64,000 bases of DNA from Mesorhizobium sp. PAMC28654 (GTDB lineage Bacteria > Pseudomonadota > Alphaproteobacteria > Rhizobiales > Rhizobiaceae). Positions 59,074 through 64,000 of the stretch are shown here, piece by piece (the first letter of the stretch is position 1; each line of letters begins with the position of its first letter). The translations under genes were made by a program, and so were the position numbers. Location of the stretch: NCBI RefSeq assembly GCF_020616515.1, contig NZ_CP085135.1, forward strand, positions 5,813,001 to 5,877,000. Reading direction: 5' to 3'. The notes below the pieces were generated by a model. It was not told the origin of the DNA. It saw only the letters and a list, made by a program, of their open reading frames with translations, and ran no database searches.

Positions 59074-59577
59074 CTACGCCCCGGCCAGCGGATCATGCGG
59101 GTCCGCCGGAAGGTTGGTGAAATCGTCAGCGAATTTCCGCATCAGTCGCACCAGCTCGTCGATATCATGGGCGTCCCAGCTCTCGAAAATGCCGCGCCCG
59201 ATCCTGTCGCGCGCGGCATCGACGAGATCGGTCATCGCCTTGCCCTTGGGCGTGATGACGGCTTCGCGCACGCGCCGATCTGCGCCGGGCTTGCGCTCGG
59301 CGAGGCCAAGGCTTTCGAGCTTGGCCACCTGTCGGCTGACGGTGGTGTAGTCGCGGCCGACGCGATCGGCGAGGTCAACCACGCCGATCGGGCCGAAGCG
59401 CTCCACGCTCACCAGGAGTGGGAACAGCGCCCGATCCAGGCGGATGCCGGCCTCCCTGATCAGGAATTCATCGCGCTGCGGCTGGTTCATGATGCTGACA
59501 ATGTCGAGCACCGCGCCGTGCAGTTTCCGCAGTTGGTCACTAATATGTGTATTATGCACTGTTTTTCTTGACGTCAT
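59074..59577 (-). CDS. MarR-family transcriptional regulator
   Basis: A 167-residue MarR regulator from ATG 59577 (a start at 59634 would overlap the divergent gene's start). The HTH reads PLLVSVERFGPIGVVDLADR, then VGRDYTTVSRQVAKLESLGL and the wing ERKPGADRRVREAVITPKG. It is divergent from the zinc-type oxidoreductase gene at 59633 with a strong repeat between. A copy of that repeat overlaps its own first codons, so tight autoregulation is likely. Confidence 0.87.
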   Translation of the reverse strand: MTSRKTVHNTHISDQLRKLHGAVLDIVSIMNQPQRDEFLIREAGIRLDRALFPLLVSVERFGPIGVVDLADRVGRDYTTVSRQVAKLESLGLAERKPGADRRVREAVITPKGKAMTDLVDAARDRIGRGIFESWDAHDIDELVRLMRKFADDFTNLPADPHDPLAGA

Positions 59578-59610
59578 GATCCGCCTCGATATATGTGTAT
59601 TTAGCACATA
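59544..59610. promoter_or_regulatory. Duplicated MarR-type operator
   Basis: TATGTG-TATTTAG-CACATA (59592-59610) has perfect 6-bp arms. A second copy of the left part, TATGTGTATTATGCAC, starts at 59544 and lies within the MarR coding start. The two copies are 48 bp apart, roughly 4.5 helical turns. Confidence 0.6.
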
Positions 59611-59632
59611 AAAATTCAAAGGAAACCATCTC

Positions 59633-60586
59633 ATGAAAGCAGCAATCGTTCAGGGAGCCGGGCAACCGCCGGTCTATGGCGTGTTCAGCGATCCGGTTGC
59701 GGGCGAGGGCGAATGCATTGTTACCGTGACGGCCGCCGCCATCAGCCATGTCGTCAAGGGCCGGGCCTTCGGCGCGCACTACAGTTCGTCGGGAAAGTTT
59801 CCCTTTGTCGTCGGCATCGATGGCGTCGGGCGGCTGGAGGATGGCCGCCGTGTCTATTTCCTGATGCCATCAGCGCCCTTTGGCAGCATGGCCGAGAGGG
59901 CCGTGGTGCCGGTGAGCCGGTGCCTGCCGCTGCCCGATGCGCTTGACGATGTGACGGCGGCGGCGATCGCCAATCCCGGCATGTCATCTTGGGCGGCCTA
60001 CACCGAGCGGGCAAAATTCCGAGTGGGCGAAACCGTTGTTGTCAATGGTGCAACGGGAACGTCGGGCCGGCTGGCCATCCAGATCGCCCGGTATCTCGGA
60101 GCCGGCAAGGTCATTGCCGTCGCCCGCAACGCCGAGGCGCTGAAATCGCTGCCAGCCCTTGGCGCCGACGTGACCATTGCGCTGGGCGACGACGAGGCGG
60201 CATTGGATGCCGCCCTGAAAGAGCAGTTCGCTGAGGGAGTGGACGTGGTGATCGATTATCTGTGGGGTAAAAGTGCTGAACGCCTGATCGCCGCCGGTGC
60301 GCGCCATGGCAAGGGTGCGATGCCCATCCGCTATGTCCAGGTCGGCTCGATGAGCGCCGGCGACATCACCTTGCCAAGTGCGGCGTTGCGGTCCTCGGCG
60401 ATAGAGTTGATGGGCAGCGGCATCGGCAGCATTCCGCTTGAGCGCCTGGTCCAGGCCGTCGACGGTCTTCTGCAGGCCACCGTGCCCGGCGGTTTTCAGA
60501 TCGCGTCCACGGTCGTTCCGCTATCGCAGGTGGAACAGGCCTGGCCCAGGGACGACAGCACCCGGCGCACCGTGTTCACAATCTGA
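59633..60586 (+). CDS. Zinc-independent medium-chain oxidoreductase (quinone-reductase-like)
   Basis: A 317-residue medium-chain dehydrogenase/reductase. The N-terminal part (MKAAIVQGAGQPPVYGVFSD) and the nucleotide-binding motif VVVNGATGTSGRLAIQIARY are clear. The zinc ligands are missing, as in quinone oxidoreductases. It is divergent from the MarR gene and its likely target, perhaps for detoxifying an electrophile. Its end is followed by a repeated palindromic element before a convergent gene. Confidence 0.85.
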   Translation: MKAAIVQGAGQPPVYGVFSDPVAGEGECIVTVTAAAISHVVKGRAFGAHYSSSGKFPFVVGIDGVGRLEDGRRVYFLMPSAPFGSMAERAVVPVSRCLPLPDALDDVTAAAIANPGMSSWAAYTERAKFRVGETVVVNGATGTSGRLAIQIARYLGAGKVIAVARNAEALKSLPALGADVTIALGDDEAALDAALKEQFAEGVDVVIDYLWGKSAERLIAAGARHGKGAMPIRYVQVGSMSAGDITLPSAALRSSAIELMGSGIGSIPLERLVQAVDGLLQATVPGGFQIASTVVPLSQVEQAWPRDDSTRRTVFTI

Positions 60587-60617
60587 GCCAACCGGAATGC
60601 GATTGGCCGCGTCTAGC

Positions 60618-60709
60618 GCGGTTCATCGTTTCACGGAAACGCCGAACCGCTCTATCTCTTTGTTTTCACGCAATTCCGGACGGAAAACCGTTTCACACCC
60701 TGGAATTGC
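60618..60709. repeat. Rhizobial intergenic palindromic repeat (two hairpins)
   Basis: First hairpin (60618-60650): outer GCGGTTC/GAACCGC and inner CGTTTC/GAAACG pairs are perfect. Second (60670-60709): GCAATTCC and GGAATTGC arms around a 24-bp interior with CGGACGG and ACCG. The combined order is that of a repeat found many times in Mesorhizobium-type genomes as far as I recall. It fills the 124-bp gap between convergent genes and may act as a bidirectional terminator. Confidence 0.65.
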
Positions 60710-60710
60710 T

Positions 60711-61136
60711 CTATTCGCTGGCCACCTCGACGTGCCACCATTTCGGCCGTCCGCCCCTGAAAGAGTGGTAGGTGGGCATCAATTCCCTGGCGCCCGGCTT
60801 GTCGAAGACCCCCAGCAGCAAGGCAATGACGGGCTTGTCGTCAATGGCGCCGATCGTGCTGCCGCAGCCGGGACAAAAGGCGCGGCTTGAAAATTCTGAT
60901 GACCGGAAGACGGAGGGCATGCCGCCTGTCCCCGTCCAGGTCACGCTTTCGCTTGGGAATTCCACCCAGGCGGCGGTCAGGGCGCCGGTGTGGCGCTGGC
61001 ACATGCGGCAGGAACAGGTGTGCGGCGCGCCGGCCGGGCCGATCGCCTCGAAACGCACGGCGCCGCAAAGGCAGCCGCCCACATGGCGCCTGGGCTTTGC
61101 CGGTCGCGTCTTGATCGTTGCGGATGTCAATTCCAC
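60711..61136 (-). CDS. GFA (glutathione-dependent formaldehyde-activating-type) family protein
   Basis: A 141-residue zinc protein of the GFA family. The cysteine pattern is complete: GGCLCGAVRFEA, then CSCRMCQRHTGAL and FCPGCGSTI. Most members of this family have no confirmed formaldehyde activity, so the name is a fold label. It is transcribed leftward; the next gene upstream is the DUF1488 gene on the same strand. Confidence 0.88.
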   Translation of the reverse strand: MELTSATIKTRPAKPRRHVGGCLCGAVRFEAIGPAGAPHTCSCRMCQRHTGALTAAWVEFPSESVTWTGTGGMPSVFRSSEFSSRAFCPGCGSTIGAIDDKPVIALLLGVFDKPGARELMPTYHSFRGGRPKWWHVEVASE

Positions 61137-61185
61137 GGCCCCCTCAAGTTGTGCCGAGTGCTTAGCTCAAGGGGTCGATCGGGTT

Positions 61186-61452
61186 CTAGCCGAAATCGGC
61201 GGCCGTCAGCACGTACATGCTCTTGCGCGTACGGTCATAGGCCTTCGACGCCACATCGCGGATGGCGTTGCTCTCCGTGTCGAATGCGGCGAGGTAGCCG
61301 GCTTCGTTGGCCGCGGTTCCAGGCCGCATCTTCGACATGGCGTCGGCGGCGACCGAGAAGGAAATCTGGAACATGCCATCATGGCCGACGAAACGGATAC
61401 GCTTGCCGGCCTCGTCATAGCTGCGGCTGCGGTTGGGGAAGGTCAGGCTCAT
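61186..61452 (-). CDS. DUF1488 family protein
   Basis: An 88-residue protein matching DUF1488: starts MSLTFPNRSRSYDEAGKRIR, has VGHDGMFQISFSVAADAM and ends YVLTAADF. The family is widespread in Rhizobiales; the function is unknown. It overlaps the upstream small basic-protein gene by 4 bp. Confidence 0.85.
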   Translation of the reverse strand: MSLTFPNRSRSYDEAGKRIRFVGHDGMFQISFSVAADAMSKMRPGTAANEAGYLAAFDTESNAIRDVASKAYDRTRKSMYVLTAADFG

Positions 61453-61703
61453 GATTTTGCCTCCATCGCGGCGGCCTTCTTGGTCACCCGCTTCTTCTTC
61501 GGCGTTGGGTTCAAGGCTTCGGCGACGCGGTCGGCTTCTTCCTTGGCCAGGCGCAATTCCCTGAGTTTTGCCGTCTTGATGATGCGCAGCTTCGCTTCCG
61601 TCATATATTCGGCGGTCGCCTTGTTGCGCTCGGCCGTCTTCTTCTGCTTGTCCACGAAGCGGGCTTCAGCCTTTTCCATGATACTCGGATTGCCTTCGGC
61701 CAT
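61449..61703 (-). CDS. Small basic hypothetical protein
   Basis: An 84-residue, Lys/Ala-rich, predicted coiled helical protein (EKAEARFVDKQKKTAERNKA, ending TPKKKRVTKKAAAMEAKS). The basic C-terminus could bind nucleic acid. It overlaps the DUF1488 gene, suggesting a two-gene unit. It starts 167 bp from the CIRCE operator, divergent from groES. Confidence 0.65.
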   Translation of the reverse strand: MAEGNPSIMEKAEARFVDKQKKTAERNKATAEYMTEAKLRIIKTAKLRELRLAKEEADRVAEALNPTPKKKRVTKKAAAMEAKS

Positions 61704-61869
61704 TGGCTAAATCTCCCTTATGTTTGAAATTGTGAAACCGAACTTGTCCGATAAATAGGGACTCAGCGGAGAAAATTCAATTTTTACAATATTTAGCTTC
61801 CGGTAAATATCAGGAATCGGCCGGGTAAAATAATACTTTTGAATATTTGAATTCGGCCGGGAATAATTT

Positions 61870-61896
61870 TTGGCACTCCTATCTATCGAGTGCCAA
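61870..61896. promoter_or_regulatory. CIRCE operator (HrcA site) upstream of groES
   Basis: TTGGCACTC-N9-GAGTGCCAA is a perfect 9-bp inverted repeat with the 9-bp spacer of the CIRCE consensus (TTAGCACTC-N9-GAGTGCTAA). It ends 54 bp before the groES start and should bind the HrcA repressor, which controls heat-shock induction. The upstream DNA is AT-rich and contains two copies of TCGGCCGGG (61814 and 61853 region). Confidence 0.95.
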
Positions 61897-61950
61897 TGCG
61901 CCTATATATGGGGGCGTGGCCGCCTGTGCCGGCCCCAGAAAGAAGACCTC

Positions 61951-62265
61951 ATGAAATTTCGGCCACTCCACGACCGCGTCGTCATTCGTCGCGCTGAAGG
62001 TGATACCAAATCCAAGGGCGGCATCATCATCCCCGACAATGCCAAGGAAAAGCCGCAGGAAGGCGAAGTCATCGCCGTCGGTCCCGGTGCACGCGACGAA
62101 AATGGCGCGCTTGTTCCGCTCGACGTGAAGGCCGGCGACTTCATCCTGTTCGGCAAATGGTCGGGCACTGAAGTCAAGATCGACGGCGAGGACCTTCTGA
62201 TCATGAAGGAAGCCGACATCATGGGCATCATCGAGAAGACCGTCGAAGCCAAGAAGGCTGCCTAA
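61951..62265 (+). CDS. groES: Co-chaperonin GroES
   Basis: A 104-residue co-chaperonin. The family start [18 protein letters not shown], mobile loop [20 protein letters not shown] and the roof/strand block [20 protein letters not shown] are all standard. It caps the GroEL ring during folding. ATG 61951 is chosen by family length; AAGAAGA is the nearest ribosome-binding-like sequence. It is followed 89 bp later by groEL and preceded by a CIRCE site. Confidence 0.98.
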   Translation: MKFRPLHDRVVIRRAEGDTKSKGGIIIPDNAKEKPQEGEVIAVGPGARDENGALVPLDVKAGDFILFGKWSGTEVKIDGEDLLIMKEADIMGIIEKTVEAKKAA

Positions 62266-62273
62266 TCCTCTGA

Positions 62274-63986
<1,713 letters not shown>

Positions 63987-64000
63987 CCGGATTCAGGTGA

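Overview
The window looks like chromosomal DNA from a high-GC alphaproteobacterium of the order Rhizobiales, most likely Mesorhizobium or a close relative. This rests on the dense ABC-transporter content, a perfect CIRCE operator in front of groESL, and intergenic palindromic repeats of the type common in rhizobia. No search was run, so the genus is an inference. No rRNA, tRNA or CRISPR array was seen. Nearly all genes are catabolic transport operons, each with a local regulator, plus a few stress and housekeeping genes at the right end.

Layout: (1) 1-2.9 kb, a truncated LivK-like binding protein (frameshifted near the edge), an ornithine-cyclodeaminase-family gene and a divergent LysR regulator. 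(2) 3-7 kb, a complete PotABCD-type operon. (3) 7.4-16.3 kb, an ATP-grasp/flavoprotein pair, PadR plus DUF1048, a methyltransferase, a histidine phosphatase, and two regulator/enzyme or regulator/transporter pairs (HxlR with an oxidoreductase, LysR with an MFS pump). (4) 16.3-25.2 kb, the most interesting block: a polar amino-acid ABC importer, a PLP dehydratase, a DoeB/EutE-like deacylase, a DoeA/EutD-like metal-free hydrolase and a protein of three fused Rid domains, controlled by IclR and TetR regulators. It resembles ectoine/hydroxyectoine catabolism but lacks that pathway's usual regulator and several enzymes. (5) 25.4-28.5 kb, an AT-rich two-gene islet whose second gene is interrupted by a 2,375-bp IS1595-family element with four passenger ORFs, perfect inverted repeats and an 8-bp target duplication. 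(6) 28.5-36.4 kb, a ribose-type sugar operon with ribokinase, RbsD and a frameshifted PanB-like gene, then a phytanoyl-CoA-dioxygenase-family enzyme and an AraC regulator. (7) 36.6-45.4 kb, a HEPN-like protein, a lipoprotein peptidase, an M19 dipeptidase/COG2984-type transporter operon with a LysR regulator, a lone Rieske oxygenase, and a decayed Mop-domain gene. (8) 45.6-54.4 kb, a second polyamine-type operon with a glutamine-synthetase-like gene and an iron alcohol dehydrogenase. Its ATPase is split by an IS3-family element and its glutamine synthetase carries a frameshift. (9) 54.4-64 kb, a ChaC-like protein, a diguanylate cyclase, small proteins, two MarR regulators with divergent oxidoreductases, GFA and DUF1488 proteins, and CIRCE-groES-groEL.

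The pathways can be read from gene order. In block 4, import would be followed by amide-ring or amide hydrolysis, deacylation, PLP-dependent elimination and Rid-assisted enamine hydrolysis. In block 8, amine import would feed gamma-glutamylation, but both the ATPase and the ligase appear broken, so this operon is probably inactive in the sequenced strain. Many regulator/target intergenic regions contain well-formed palindromes, which are listed individually.
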